Shown: positions 40,024 to 49,310 of the stretch, in pieces
Layout of the letters: the number at the start of each line of letters is the position of its first letter
How positions within the stretch are numbered: the first letter of the stretch is position 1
NCBI RefSeq assembly: GCF_009208585.1
Contig: NZ_WFLN01000004.1
Coordinates: forward strand, 1-64,000
DNA length: 64,000 nucleotides
DNA from: Fluviispira multicolorata
GTDB taxonomy: Bacteria > Bdellovibrionota_B > Oligoflexia > Silvanigrellales > Silvanigrellaceae
Direction: 5' to 3'
Notes under the pieces: generated by a model
Database searches by the model: none
Told to the model about the DNA's origin: nothing
The model's input: the letters and a program-made list of their open reading frames with translations, nothing else
Position numbers and translations under genes: made by a program

Positions 40024-41070
40024 TTAAAGATTAAAATCATTTATAAAATTTACAAGGAACTCTACATTTTCTACAGGGGTGTGTTGAGTACAGCCATGTC
40101 CAAGATTAAAAATATAGCCATGTGTGTATTGAGAACCAATTTCTAAACAATTTTTAAGTTTTTCTTTTAATAAATCTTTGGGGGCATACAAAAGCAATGG
40201 ATCGAGATTTCCTTGTAAAGCAATACCACTGCCTGTAAATTTTTTTGCTACTTTTGCTAAGTCTTGGCGCCAATCAACACTGTAAACATTTGATTGAATA
40301 GATAGAGCTTCGTCACTTAAACTTGCGCCTTGCCCTAAAAAATTGATGACGGGCACAAATTGTTTAACTTCTTCAACAATTTTTTTTGTATAGGGAAGAC
40401 AAAATTCTCGATATTGGTCAGGAGCCAACGCGCCTGACCAGCTTTCAAATAATTGAATTGCTTCAACACCTGCTTTAATTTGCATTTTTAAATAAGCGAT
40501 TGTTACATCTGTTAATAACTTCATAAGATGATGAAAAGTTTCTGGATCATTAAACATGAGTTTTTTACACTCAAAAAACTCACCTTTCGCACTTCCTCCT
40601 TCAATCATATAACTTGCGACTGTAAATGGTGCTCCTGCAAATCCAAGCAGAGTTGTATTTTGTGACAATTGAGATTTAACTCTTTCAACTGTCTCGCCAA
40701 CGTAACTTAATTTTTGGATAAGTTCCCCAATATTTTCTGCAGCTGGAAGAATACTTTTGAGATCATCATTGCTGCGAATTGTTTTTGCATATCGAGGACC
40801 TTCTTTTTCAACAAATGATAAACCCATTCCCATTGCATCAGGAATCAGTAAGATATCTGCGTATATAATGGCTCCATGTAAGTTAAATCTTTTTAATGGT
40901 TGTAAAGTTATTTCAGCAGCAATTGAAGGAGTTTTAAACATATTGAGGGTGTCGTGCTTTTTTCTAAACTCACGGTATTCTGGAAGGTAACGACCTGCTT
41001 GTCGCATAAGCCAAAGTGGTATTTTATTGGTTTTATTTCCTTTAGCTGCCTCAAGAAGAAGTTTGTTCAT
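40024..41070 (-). CDS. hemE: Uroporphyrinogen decarboxylase
   Basis: The 348-residue enzyme converts uroporphyrinogen III to coproporphyrinogen III in haem synthesis. The family N-terminus IPLWLMRQAGRYLPEYR (about 18-34) contains the substrate-binding arginines, and GFAGAPFTVASYMIEGG is the second signature. The late segment NLGHGCTQHTPVENV fits the C-terminal strand. It starts after GGAG and follows the mannose-1-phosphate guanylyltransferase gene by 15 nt, on the same strand. No other haem genes are adjacent. Confidence 0.95.
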   Translation of the reverse strand: MNKLLLEAAKGNKTNKIPLWLMRQAGRYLPEYREFRKKHDTLNMFKTPSIAAEITLQPLKRFNLHGAIIYADILLIPDAMGMGLSFVEKEGPRYAKTIRSNDDLKSILPAAENIGELIQKLSYVGETVERVKSQLSQNTTLLGFAGAPFTVASYMIEGGSAKGEFFECKKLMFNDPETFHHLMKLLTDVTIAYLKMQIKAGVEAIQLFESWSGALAPDQYREFCLPYTKKIVEEVKQFVPVINFLGQGASLSDEALSIQSNVYSVDWRQDLAKVAKKFTGSGIALQGNLDPLLLYAPKDLLKEKLKNCLEIGSQYTHGYIFNLGHGCTQHTPVENVEFLVNFINDFNL

Positions 41071-41085
41071 AATTGCTCCAGAAAA

Positions 41086-42195
41086 TTAAAGTAACTTACT
41101 ATTTTTTTGTTCGAGGTATTGCACTACTTTTTTAACATCTTGACTGCGTGATAAGGGCATTACGAGAACAGCATCGTGGGTTGCAATAACCGCGACATTT
41201 TCCATTCCTACAACAGAGACAAACGGTCCTGATGTATGAATCACGCTGTTTTTTGTTTCATGCACAAAACTTTCCCCAGAAATCGTATTCCCTTGACTGT
41301 CCTGTTCAAAACATTCACGCACTGCAGCCCACGAGCCAACATCATTCCAGTCAAAATTTGCAGGAACACAAGCCACGTGACTGGTTTGCTCAATAAATGC
41401 AATATCAATAGGTGAATTTTCTAGTTTTGCATAGATTTCACTTAAGTTCTCATTCGTAATTGACTCAATTAATGAGGCTGTTTCAGGTTGAATATGCGAA
41501 AAAGCATTCCAAAAAGTTTTGGTTTTCCATACAAATATTCCAGCATTCCATAAATACTTTTTTGTTCTTAAAAATTGTTCTGCTGCAGCTTGATTTGGTT
41601 TTTCACGAAAACTGCGTACGCTGTAGCCTGTTGCAGTGACTTCAGTTAATTTTTGCGGTGAAAGTATATTTCCGTCTTTATCTAAGGGAAGTCCTTGTTC
41701 AATGTAGCCAAAACCCGTAGCTGGGTAGGTTGGTTGAATGCCAACGGTTACAAAAAAGTTATTTTTTGCAAGTTGAATAGCATCTGAAACAGTCTGTTCA
41801 AAGGAACGAATATTTTGAATAACATGGTCTGAAGACAAAATAACCATTAAGGAATCAGGATCTTCTTGCATGAGTCGCCAAGCGGTCAGAGCAATTGCAG
41901 GTGAGGTATTGCGTGCCTGCGGCTCTATGATTACTCTTGAAATTTGCTTAGAAACTTGGTTGGTACAAATATTTTCCTGGCCTTGGGCTGTGACAAGCCA
42001 TCTCCGACTGATAGGAGAAATATTTTTTACTCTTTCAATTGAAAGTTCTAAGAGTGATTTTTTTGAACCGCCAAGGTTTAAAAACTGTTTCGGAAATGAT
42101 TTTCTTGAGAGAGGCCAAAGACGTGTTCCTGAACCGCCACATAAGATAATTGAATAAATATTGTGATCTTTTTCAAATACATCTTGTTGAGCCAT
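41086..42195 (-). CDS. manC: Mannose-1-phosphate guanylyltransferase
   Basis: The enzyme makes GDP-mannose from mannose 1-phosphate and GTP, for surface polysaccharide. Motifs are IILCGGSGTRLWPLSRKSFPKQFL (nucleotide loop and pyrophosphorylase signature), VILSSDHVI, GFGYIEQG, FREKPNQAAA and WNAGIFVWK. The first 28 residues of the longer frame (from 42279) are unlikely: GGGAGG lies 5 nt before the ATG at 42195, but an ATG at 42240 is possible. No phosphomannose-isomerase domain is fused, so this is the short form (369 residues). It is divergent from pgk. Confidence 0.92.
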   Translation of the reverse strand: MAQQDVFEKDHNIYSIILCGGSGTRLWPLSRKSFPKQFLNLGGSKKSLLELSIERVKNISPISRRWLVTAQGQENICTNQVSKQISRVIIEPQARNTSPAIALTAWRLMQEDPDSLMVILSSDHVIQNIRSFEQTVSDAIQLAKNNFFVTVGIQPTYPATGFGYIEQGLPLDKDGNILSPQKLTEVTATGYSVRSFREKPNQAAAEQFLRTKKYLWNAGIFVWKTKTFWNAFSHIQPETASLIESITNENLSEIYAKLENSPIDIAFIEQTSHVACVPANFDWNDVGSWAAVRECFEQDSQGNTISGESFVHETKNSVIHTSGPFVSVVGMENVAVIATHDAVLVMPLSRSQDVKKVVQYLEQKNSKLL

Positions 42196-42369
42196 TCTGC
42201 CCTCCCATTCGGATGTGTTTTTAATAAAGGTTTTTCCCATAAATGGGTTCCTCTCGAGGTTGAGTTGTCGCATAAGCAAAGCATTTTCTCAACTGTTTGA
42301 CAAAGCTCTTCAAGAGATCTTTACTTTCCATTGAATTGGGCTGCATGCATTATGGAAAGGGGCTCGCCA

Positions 42370-43578
42370 ATGGCAAATCGTATTCGCACTCTCGAAGATC
42401 TTAATTTTGATTCAAATTCTCAATCGACTGTTTTTTTACGTCTCGATCTTAATGTCCCACTAAAAAATGGAAAAATCACCGATGACACGCGCATTCAAGC
42501 GGCTCTCCCAACAATTAAGTGGTTGCTTGAGAAAAATGCAAAAATCATTGCTTGTTCACATCTTGGCAGACCAAAGGGAACTGGATTTGAAAATGAATTT
42601 TCCTTAGCTCCCGTGGGCACTCGCCTTGCAGAACTTTTAAATGTAGATGTAGTTCTTGCGCAAGACTTTATTGAAGATGGTTTTTCAAAAATTGTGTACG
42701 ATCTAAAACCTAATCAAATTATTCTTTTAGAAAATCTACGTTTTCACAAAGAAGAGCAAGCAGGAAATGAAGGTTTTGCAAATAAATTAGCACGTGGTGT
42801 TGATTTTTATGTAAATGATGCCTTTGGCACATGTCACAGAGCCGATGCTTCTATGGTCGCTGTTCCTGAATGTTTTCCGCTCGAGAAAAGAGCTGCTGGC
42901 TTTTTAATCGCAAAAGAAATGCAATTCCTTGAAGACGCTTTCCGTGCTCCAAAAGCACCAGTAACTGCTGTATTTGGTGGATCTAAAGTTTCTGATAAAA
43001 TTGATATTTTGCGTAAATTCACAACAATTGCAAATAACATGATTATTGGTGGCGCAATGGCCTATACATTTTTAAAATGTAAGGGCAAAAATATTGGTAA
43101 TTCTAGGGTAGAGCCCGATAAATTTGCTCTGGTAGACGAAATATTTAAAGCTGCTGAAAAGCGTAATGTGAAAATTTATTTGCCAGAAGATCATCTTTGT
43201 GGCGCAGAGTTTTCAGAGAATGTGACACCTGTTCCTGTTGGAGCCGCTGATATACCAGAAGGACTTATGGGACTTGATATTGGCCCTCGTTCTGCAGAAG
43301 TCTTTGCTAAAGTTATTGAAAATAGCAAGGTTGTTGTTTGGAATGGTCCGATGGGTGTTTTTGAATTTGAAGCCTTTTCTAAAGGAACAAAGGCTGTTGC
43401 AGAAGCTATGACCAAGTGTGAAGGGATAACAATTGTAGGTGGGGGAGATTCTGCTGCAGCAATTGTTAAATTTAAAATGCAAGATAAAGTAACACATGTA
43501 TCGACCGGTGGTGGTGCAAGCATGGAGCTTTTAGAAGGTAAAGAACTTCCTGGAATTCGTGTTTTAAGAATGAAATAA
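42370..43578 (+). CDS. pgk: Phosphoglycerate kinase
   Basis: The 402-residue enzyme makes ATP from 1,3-bisphosphoglycerate in glycolysis. Motifs are FLRLDLNVPLKNGKITDDTRI (substrate site), SHLGRPKG, LLENLRFHKEE, the hinge sequence FGGSKVSDKI, and the C-terminal nucleotide motif GGGDSAAA. The ATG at 42370 has AAAGGGG upstream; the longer frame from 42331 lacks one. It is followed 58 nt later by tpiA, forming a glycolytic pair. Confidence 0.97.
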   Translation: MANRIRTLEDLNFDSNSQSTVFLRLDLNVPLKNGKITDDTRIQAALPTIKWLLEKNAKIIACSHLGRPKGTGFENEFSLAPVGTRLAELLNVDVVLAQDFIEDGFSKIVYDLKPNQIILLENLRFHKEEQAGNEGFANKLARGVDFYVNDAFGTCHRADASMVAVPECFPLEKRAAGFLIAKEMQFLEDAFRAPKAPVTAVFGGSKVSDKIDILRKFTTIANNMIIGGAMAYTFLKCKGKNIGNSRVEPDKFALVDEIFKAAEKRNVKIYLPEDHLCGAEFSENVTPVPVGAADIPEGLMGLDIGPRSAEVFAKVIENSKVVVWNGPMGVFEFEAFSKGTKAVAEAMTKCEGITIVGGGDSAAAIVKFKMQDKVTHVSTGGGASMELLEGKELPGIRVLRMK

Positions 43579-43636
43579 TTATTTATCTTTACATAGCTGT
43601 AAGGATATTTCTTTTTTAAATATATTGGGGTATAAA

Positions 43637-44431
43637 ATGACAATGCAACGTAAAAAAATGGTCATTGGCAATTGGAAAATGTTTAAGAGCGCAAGCCAAG
43701 CAAGCTCTGAATTTTCTGACTTTGCAAAATTAATTGCTACAAAAAAATTAAATATTGATGTTGGTATTGCTGCGCCAAGTGTGTTCCTTGCTGATTTAGC
43801 AAGAAGAACACAAAATTCTGTTACTTTATTTGCACAAAATGCGCACTGGGCAAATGAAGGTGCTTTTACGGGGGAAATATCAACAGGTATGCTCCAAAGT
43901 ATTTTAGTGAATGGAAGCTTAGTAGCGCACAGTGAGCGAAGACAAATGTTTGGTGAAACCGATGAATCTGCTGGGAAACGCGTTGGGGCTCTTGTTCGTT
44001 CAGGCATGAAAGCTGTTTTATGCATTGGTGAAACTCTTGCAGAGCGTGAGAGCGGCATGTTAAAACAAGTTTTAACAAGGCAAATTGAAAAAGCGATTGA
44101 AGCTTCTGGTATTCGCAGCGCAAATGAATTTATAGGATCAAATCCATCTTCCCCACTTCTTTCTCTTGCTTATGAGCCTGTTTGGGCTATTGGCACGGGG
44201 AAAGCTGCTTCACCTGTTGAAGCACAAGATGCTCATGCTTTTATTCGTGAGGTTTTGTCTGCAAGCTTTAATAAAGAAACAAGCTCGCTTTTACAAATTC
44301 TTTATGGGGGAAGCGTAAAATTAAACAATGTAAAAGATTACATGGCATGTCCTGATGTTGATGGTGCCTTGGTGGGTGGTGCAAGTTTAATTGCAAAAGA
44401 TTTTTCTGATCTCTGTGAAAAATGTGATTAA
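43637..44431 (+). CDS. tpiA: Triosephosphate isomerase
   Basis: The 264-residue enzyme interconverts dihydroxyacetone phosphate and glyceraldehyde 3-phosphate. Catalytic residues are visible: Lys in VIGNWKMFK, His in VAHSERRQMF and Glu in LAYEPVWAIGTG, followed by YGGSVKLNN and GALVGGASL, the phosphate-binding strands. The ATG at 43637 is chosen; a TTG at 43625 opens the same frame. It lies just behind pgk. Confidence 0.97.
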   Translation: MTMQRKKMVIGNWKMFKSASQASSEFSDFAKLIATKKLNIDVGIAAPSVFLADLARRTQNSVTLFAQNAHWANEGAFTGEISTGMLQSILVNGSLVAHSERRQMFGETDESAGKRVGALVRSGMKAVLCIGETLAERESGMLKQVLTRQIEKAIEASGIRSANEFIGSNPSSPLLSLAYEPVWAIGTGKAASPVEAQDAHAFIREVLSASFNKETSSLLQILYGGSVKLNNVKDYMACPDVDGALVGGASLIAKDFSDLCEKCD

Positions 44432-44448
44432 AGTAATTATTAATTAAA

Positions 44449-44895
44449 TTAATCTACTTTTGTCTTAACATTTGCGGAGTCCTTTCCTGCAATTGCAGCA
44501 GATCCGCCATTTAATACTTTTGTTAAAGTAAGTTCACCTTTTGAATGGCTCAGCACAAGTGAAATGGACTCACCCCAATCGGTGCTAAAAGTTTCAAGTG
44601 CTTTCGTATTTAGAGCTTCATTCTTTTGTGGGCTGCATTGCCAAGTTCCTGCATTCAGCCAGAGACCATCATTATAATAGGTATCACCCCAATCATAAAT
44701 TTGAGTCATTTTGGGTTCTATTTTTTTTGTTGTCATTGAAATACTAGGACCATTTTCTGCTTTATTTTTACAAGATAAAATGATGGATTCTTTGCTATTG
44801 TTACTTATATTCCATTTGGTAGAATATTTTGATTTTGCACTTATTAAAGTTAAACCTAAAATTATTGGGAAAGATATCTTTAAAATGAATTTCAT
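44449..44895 (-). CDS. Small exported protein of unknown function
   Basis: The ATG at 44895 follows AGGAG with 6-7 nt spacing, so the longer frame is not used. The 148-residue product has a signal peptide (MKFILKISFPIILGLTLISA), then a mature part that looks beta-rich (TKWNISNNSKESIILSCKNK, IYDWGDTYYNDGLWLNAGTWQCSP) with two Cys that may pair. No family is recognised. It lies 52 nt downstream of the second SPFH gene on the same strand and may belong to that unit. Confidence 0.6.
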   Translation of the reverse strand: MKFILKISFPIILGLTLISAKSKYSTKWNISNNSKESIILSCKNKAENGPSISMTTKKIEPKMTQIYDWGDTYYNDGLWLNAGTWQCSPQKNEALNTKALETFSTDWGESISLVLSHSKGELTLTKVLNGGSAAIAGKDSANVKTKVD

Positions 44896-44947
44896 AAAAA
44901 ATCTCCTATGAAAAATAAATGAAGACATGAACTAAAGATTATATTTC

Positions 44948-45895
44948 CTAGGCATTGCTCATCACTCTATGAACAGAGTTTTGCCCAAAAACATTCTGAT
45001 TTGAAGAATTATTAACTATAGATTCTTCGGGCAGTGTTACAAGAGTCATAGCTGCCTCCATAGAAGTCAATTCCTCTGCGCCAAAACCTTGAAAGGCAAC
45101 TGTACGGTGCGGCTTTAAAAGTGAAAACTCATAGAGTTTTTTATAGGCATCAAACAGTTCAGGATTCTGTGATAGTTTATAATAAGCATTTCCAATACTC
45201 AAACTATATTGTCCCTTTGCTTCCGCAATGAGAGCTGCAACCTGTGAAGAGGTTTCTGCTTCGAGCAATTGAGCATCTAATCTTCCAACCTCTTCAATGT
45301 CAGCTTTTGCTTTTTCCAAACGTGCTGCTACTGCATCGAAGAGTTGTTGTGAAACTTCAGGTAACAGACTTAGTTTGCTAATGAAAATAAGATCAATCAC
45401 GATTCCCCATCGCAAGGTTTCATTTTTTATTTCATCTTTTAATTTTTGATTAAGTGCGTTTCTGTTACTTAAAATTTGTTTAAATTCAAATGTACCTAAA
45501 ATTGATGTTGCTGTGCTTGTTAAAATACTTTGCAATGATTTTTCTAAATTTTCAACTTGAAACACGGCCTTTTCTGGATAAAGAATTTTAAATTCAATCC
45601 AAAGATCAATTATTATTGTTGTTCCTCTGCAATCATTGACATGAATTTCTTCAAAACGCCTAAAATCCTTTTTTAAAGAAACAACTATTGTTTGAGTTGT
45701 AGGTAATATTTTTTCAAAACATAAATGAATTCCTGGCTCTTGATAAATTTTAATAAGTTTTCCAAAACGACACAATAATACATTTGTTTCATTTTCAACT
45801 TGTATATAAAATGATCTGCTTATTAAAATAATTAAAGGAATGATTATGGAGCCAGAAATTATACCTAAAATAAGTTGTAGGAAATCATGATTCAT
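44948..45895 (-). CDS. SPFH/band-7 membrane protein (second of a pair)
   Basis: The 315-residue protein has one N-terminal membrane segment (about 7-27), followed by a band-7 domain (about 30-200: ENETNVLLCRFGKLIKIYQEPGIHL and a coiled coil VAARLEKAKADIEEVGRLDAQLLEAETSS). SPFH proteins form membrane-bound scaffolds or rings, and HflK/HflC are the best known bacterial pair. Its start overlaps the first SPFH gene by 4 bp. There is no ftsH or hfq-hflX context, so it is not a classical HflC; it is linked to the SulP-carbonic anhydrase gene instead. Confidence 0.82.
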   Translation of the reverse strand: MNHDFLQLILGIISGSIIIPLIILISRSFYIQVENETNVLLCRFGKLIKIYQEPGIHLCFEKILPTTQTIVVSLKKDFRRFEEIHVNDCRGTTIIIDLWIEFKILYPEKAVFQVENLEKSLQSILTSTATSILGTFEFKQILSNRNALNQKLKDEIKNETLRWGIVIDLIFISKLSLLPEVSQQLFDAVAARLEKAKADIEEVGRLDAQLLEAETSSQVAALIAEAKGQYSLSIGNAYYKLSQNPELFDAYKKLYEFSLLKPHRTVAFQGFGAEELTSMEAAMTLVTLPEESIVNNSSNQNVFGQNSVHRVMSNA

Positions 45896-46791
45896 ATTGG
45901 CCTCTTTATATAAGATAAGCGAGCTTCAGAAAACACCTCAGTTTTACGTCTTTCAACATACATCTGTAATGTTCTATTTTTTTGTAATTCGGAAAGCACT
46001 TGTACCATCGTATTGATTTCTTCTTCAACTGCTTTAGCTTTTGCACGTGCTATTGCTATACCTTTCTTTGCTGCTATCAAGCGTTGTTCGCACTCTCCTT
46101 CTGTCTGAGCATAAAAGCGTTGAGCCTCACTTTGAGCATTGATGACTCCATTTAATGCTTGAGCGAGTTCATCCGGTGGAAGAATATCTGTGATATCAAT
46201 TCCATCAAAGCGAATTCCATAACGTTCTCCAATATGTTGTGTGCAAAATTCATATATGTGCTGATTTAATAGAAATCGTTCTTTTCTTATTGCTGCGTAT
46301 GAGCTGACTTGGGTCTGTGTCATCTCTTTAGAAGTTGTACTCTCATTTTGAGTTGATGTTTTATTTTCAAAACCTGCAATTTCATTATGTAGCAAACAAG
46401 TAAATAGACTTTTTATATGCTCTGTTGGATTTTCCATTGTAAATAAATATTCATAAAGATCTTGTTTTATAGGACTGTATCTTAATTTTGCGTCGAGTCT
46501 TAAGAGAGTGCCATCTGAAGCCATTGCCTGCGAAGATCCTTCATTATCAGATAATTCAAGCATTTGCTCCATTACTGACACTTTATGTACTTTTTGCCAA
46601 GGCCACTTAAAATGCAATCCAGGAGAAAATGTTTTTAAAAGGCGATCGGAACTATTAAAGAATAAAGCATTCCCAAAACTTGTTAAAACTGCAATGCTTC
46701 CCTCATTTACCTGAAAACGACATTTTTTAGTAATGTATAAAAGATAAAGTGCAAAGCCCATTAACAAACCAATAAACATATGTTCAGACAT
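45892..46791 (-). CDS. SPFH/band-7 membrane protein (first of a pair)
   Basis: The 299-residue protein has an N-terminal membrane helix (about 5-20) and a band-7 domain beginning FQVNEGSIAVLTSFGNALF, with GLHFKWPWQKVHKVSVMEQMLEL, the usual opening strands of HflK/prohibitin-type proteins, and a helical tail of Ala/Glu/Lys repeats (AQRFYAQTEGECEQRLIAAKKGIA). Two related SPFH proteins in tandem usually assemble together. It lies 17 nt after the SulP-carbonic anhydrase gene, so the three are likely one operon. Confidence 0.82.
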   Translation of the reverse strand: MSEHMFIGLLMGFALYLLYITKKCRFQVNEGSIAVLTSFGNALFFNSSDRLLKTFSPGLHFKWPWQKVHKVSVMEQMLELSDNEGSSQAMASDGTLLRLDAKLRYSPIKQDLYEYLFTMENPTEHIKSLFTCLLHNEIAGFENKTSTQNESTTSKEMTQTQVSSYAAIRKERFLLNQHIYEFCTQHIGERYGIRFDGIDITDILPPDELAQALNGVINAQSEAQRFYAQTEGECEQRLIAAKKGIAIARAKAKAVEEEINTMVQVLSELQKNRTLQMYVERRKTEVFSEARLSYIKRPI

Positions 46792-46808
46792 TCGTATTAT
46801 TCCTTTAT

Positions 46809-48890
46809 TTAAAATTTATTGGTGGCAATCCGCCATTTTTTAAGTGTGTTTTCGTGCAAATTTTTTGAACGCAATAAGTTACCATTGTGTTTCTTATATG
46901 CTGTAACCAATCCTTTATTAACATCCACAACGTCCTCGTTAAAATTTAAATGAGCATCTGTGACTTGAGGAAGCAGTTCTACTTTTTCGAGAGAATCAAT
47001 AACTAAACCATGTGGGACATAACGCCCATTAGGAATTTCAACACCAACTACGATAGCCCCAATTCCAATATAACAATGTGAACCAATTATAGAATCGTGG
47101 ACAATTGCTTGAAACCCAATAAATGATTTATCCCCAATATAGCATGGACCATGTATGAGTGCTTGATGTGCAACTGAAACATTTTCACCAATATACACTG
47201 CCCAATCTTCACTGCCAACATTCACCCATTTTTCTTTGAGTGCATGGATAACGACTCCATCTTGTATGTTTGAGTTTGAACCAATATAAAAAGGTGTTCC
47301 TTCATCGGCACGAATAGAGCTTTCTGCCGCAATATGAACGTGTTCCCCTAATACTACCCTCCCTATTATCGAAGCTTTATGATGAACAAAAGCGGAGGCA
47401 GTGATATAAGCTTTTTCTCTTATTTGGGTTAACCAATTTGTATTATCCGTCGGAAGGTCATAGTGAGTTGGTCTTTTTTGAAAAGATTTATTTTTAGCGG
47501 CAATGATTCCCCTAATATTTTTAGTATGTGTTTGTCTTTCAGTTGATTTCTTTTCAGGTTTTTTAAGCCATTTTCCTATAAAAAATACTATAATTCCAAT
47601 AGTTAGACCCCATAAAAGGTGACCACTTACAGTACCAAACGATGCAAATAGAAAAGAAATTGCTTCAAATTTATTATTTTTTAGCAGATGGAAAAAAGTT
47701 TTGAATTCAACAAGCCTTAATCCTACAACACAAAGCAATCCCGCCAAAGCAGCCAGTGGTATGGAAGCCATCGTTTCACTTAAGTAAAAAATTGATATCA
47801 ATATAATAACTGCATGCAATAAAGATGAAAGCCTTGTTTTTGCGCCACACTGTACATTTACGCTTGAGCGGACGATCACTCCTGAAACAGGCATTCCACC
47901 TACAAGTCCTGATCCTATATTCGCAATGCCTTGTCCAAATAATTCGAGATTTGAGTTGTGGGGTTTTTGAGATTGCGCAATACGATCAATTGCCTGTGCT
48001 GACAAAAGTGATTCAATAGATGCTAGAAAAGCAAGGGGAAGTGAAAGAATAAAGAGTTGAATCCATTTGTCTAAAGAAACAATTGGAAAACTTGGCATAG
48101 GTAGTATGGAAGGCACTAAGCCCACTCGTTCTATGTTCCAATTTAATCGAGTTGAGACTTCTGTTACGATAACAATTCCAACAAATGCTGCAGGAAATCG
48201 TTTAAACTGTTTGCAAGATGTAACAAGCAATGCAACGAGAAGGCCACTGACGACCGCTAACCAAGAGACATCTTTAAGCCAATCTGTTTTATGAAAGATT
48301 TGCGCAATTTCAAGTACGGAGTAATTAAATCCAAGTAATTCAGGTATTTGGCTGTCTAAGAGTTTTAAACCCACGCCTGTCGTAAAGCCAACAAGTACAG
48401 CTTCAGGTATATATTTAATAAATTTTCCTGCTTGAATGGTGCATAAGATTATTTGGATAAGGCCAACAATGAAGCAAGTTGCTGCAACTCCAATTGGCCC
48501 ATAACCTTTTGTTATTGTTAGAATCATAAAACTTAGTGCAGCAGCTGGGCCTGTAACTTGTAGAGATGAACCTCCAAAGATTGCGGCAATTCCACCGCCA
48601 ATGGCACCTGCAAGAAGTCCTGTGCTTGCAGGGAGCCCGCATGCAACAGCGAGTGCAATATTTAATGGTAAAGCTACTGAAGCAACTGTAACTGCAGCTA
48701 AAATATCTTGTAAGGCTCCTTTTCCTTTGATCATTTCAAACCAATTTTTTCCTAATTCAGAAGCGAGTTCATTTATATTAAATAGTTTTTTGATATTAAA
48801 TTTAACTGGATTTATGTTTTTCCGTCTTATTAAATCTGAGTTATTTATTATGAATTTATTTGAAATAGGAGCATTTAAATTTTTATTCAT
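46809..48890 (-). CDS. SulP-family anion transporter fused to a gamma-class carbonic anhydrase
   Basis: The 693-residue protein has a SulP permease half (about 55-445): QDILAAVTVASVALPLNIALA, GLPASTGLLAGAIGGGIAAIFGGSSLQVTGPAAAL and SVNVQCGAKTRLSSLLHAV are SulP hallmarks with about 10-12 membrane segments. The C-terminal STAS domain usual for SulP is absent. Instead, residues about 485-645 form a left-handed beta-helix of hexapeptide repeats closely matching the CcmM/Cam gamma-carbonic anhydrase: SIRADEGTPFYIG, NIQDGVVIHA, then VAHQALIHGPCYIG. The three zinc ligands are present at H549, H575 and H580, with the last two five residues apart as in Cam. This suggests uptake of bicarbonate coupled to hydration/dehydration of CO2. 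The SPFH pair follows. Confidence 0.85.
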   Translation of the reverse strand: MNKNLNAPISNKFIINNSDLIRRKNINPVKFNIKKLFNINELASELGKNWFEMIKGKGALQDILAAVTVASVALPLNIALAVACGLPASTGLLAGAIGGGIAAIFGGSSLQVTGPAAALSFMILTITKGYGPIGVAATCFIVGLIQIILCTIQAGKFIKYIPEAVLVGFTTGVGLKLLDSQIPELLGFNYSVLEIAQIFHKTDWLKDVSWLAVVSGLLVALLVTSCKQFKRFPAAFVGIVIVTEVSTRLNWNIERVGLVPSILPMPSFPIVSLDKWIQLFILSLPLAFLASIESLLSAQAIDRIAQSQKPHNSNLELFGQGIANIGSGLVGGMPVSGVIVRSSVNVQCGAKTRLSSLLHAVIILISIFYLSETMASIPLAALAGLLCVVGLRLVEFKTFFHLLKNNKFEAISFLFASFGTVSGHLLWGLTIGIIVFFIGKWLKKPEKKSTERQTHTKNIRGIIAAKNKSFQKRPTHYDLPTDNTNWLTQIREKAYITASAFVHHKASIIGRVVLGEHVHIAAESSIRADEGTPFYIGSNSNIQDGVVIHALKEKWVNVGSEDWAVYIGENVSVAHQALIHGPCYIGDKSFIGFQAIVHDSIIGSHCYIGIGAIVVGVEIPNGRYVPHGLVIDSLEKVELLPQVTDAHLNFNEDVVDVNKGLVTAYKKHNGNLLRSKNLHENTLKKWRIATNKF

Positions 48891-49132
48891 TTTAAGTCCA
48901 TATGTTTAAGTTAAAATCAAAATGTAAAACCTGAAGTTATGTTATAAGTTTTTAATTGCTTTTCATAATATTTCAGGGTAAAATTATTGATTAAAATTGC
49001 GCATGATTTTGTTTTAAATATTTTCTAGAACAAAAACAGTTTTTATAGTTTTTGCTCTTGATGTAAAAGAAAAGATATTGTGAAATAAAGTATTATAATT
49101 TTTATAGTTTTTATAGTTTAACATGATATACT

Positions 49133-49195
49133 CCACTTCAATTTATTAATACTTTTGATTAAGTTATAGCGTGGAAATAATAAATTAGGAAGTGG
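49133..49195. repeat. 16-bp inverted repeat with 2-nt bulge
   Basis: The left arm CCACTTCAATTTATTA (49133-49148) matches the right arm TAATAAATT-AG-GAAGTGG (49178-49195) except for two extra bases on the right. The loop is 29 nt. With the G/C-bearing tip it is more stable than most hairpins in this AT-rich region. It could be part of an RNA or a short mobile-element fossil. Confidence 0.5.
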
Positions 49196-49310
49196 TGCTA
49201 TTTAATTGACGATATAGAATTTTTTGATATGGATTGAGCAAAAAAAAAATTAAACAATTAATTTTAAAATTAAAAAAAGAATTTCTTAAATTCAAAAATT
49301 TTTTTAATCG

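Noticed and set aside
43191..44123. Several minus-strand ORFs across pgk and tpiA
   Set aside because: Shadows of two highly conserved glycolytic genes on the plus strand.
44948..46791. The SPFH pair as hflK-hflC
   Set aside because: No hflX, hfq or ftsH neighbours, and the pair is coupled to the SulP fusion; only the shared band-7 fold can be supported.
46809..48890. SulP gene as a simple sulfate permease
   Set aside because: The STAS domain of sulfate permeases is absent and residues 485-645 match gamma-carbonic anhydrase with all three zinc His.
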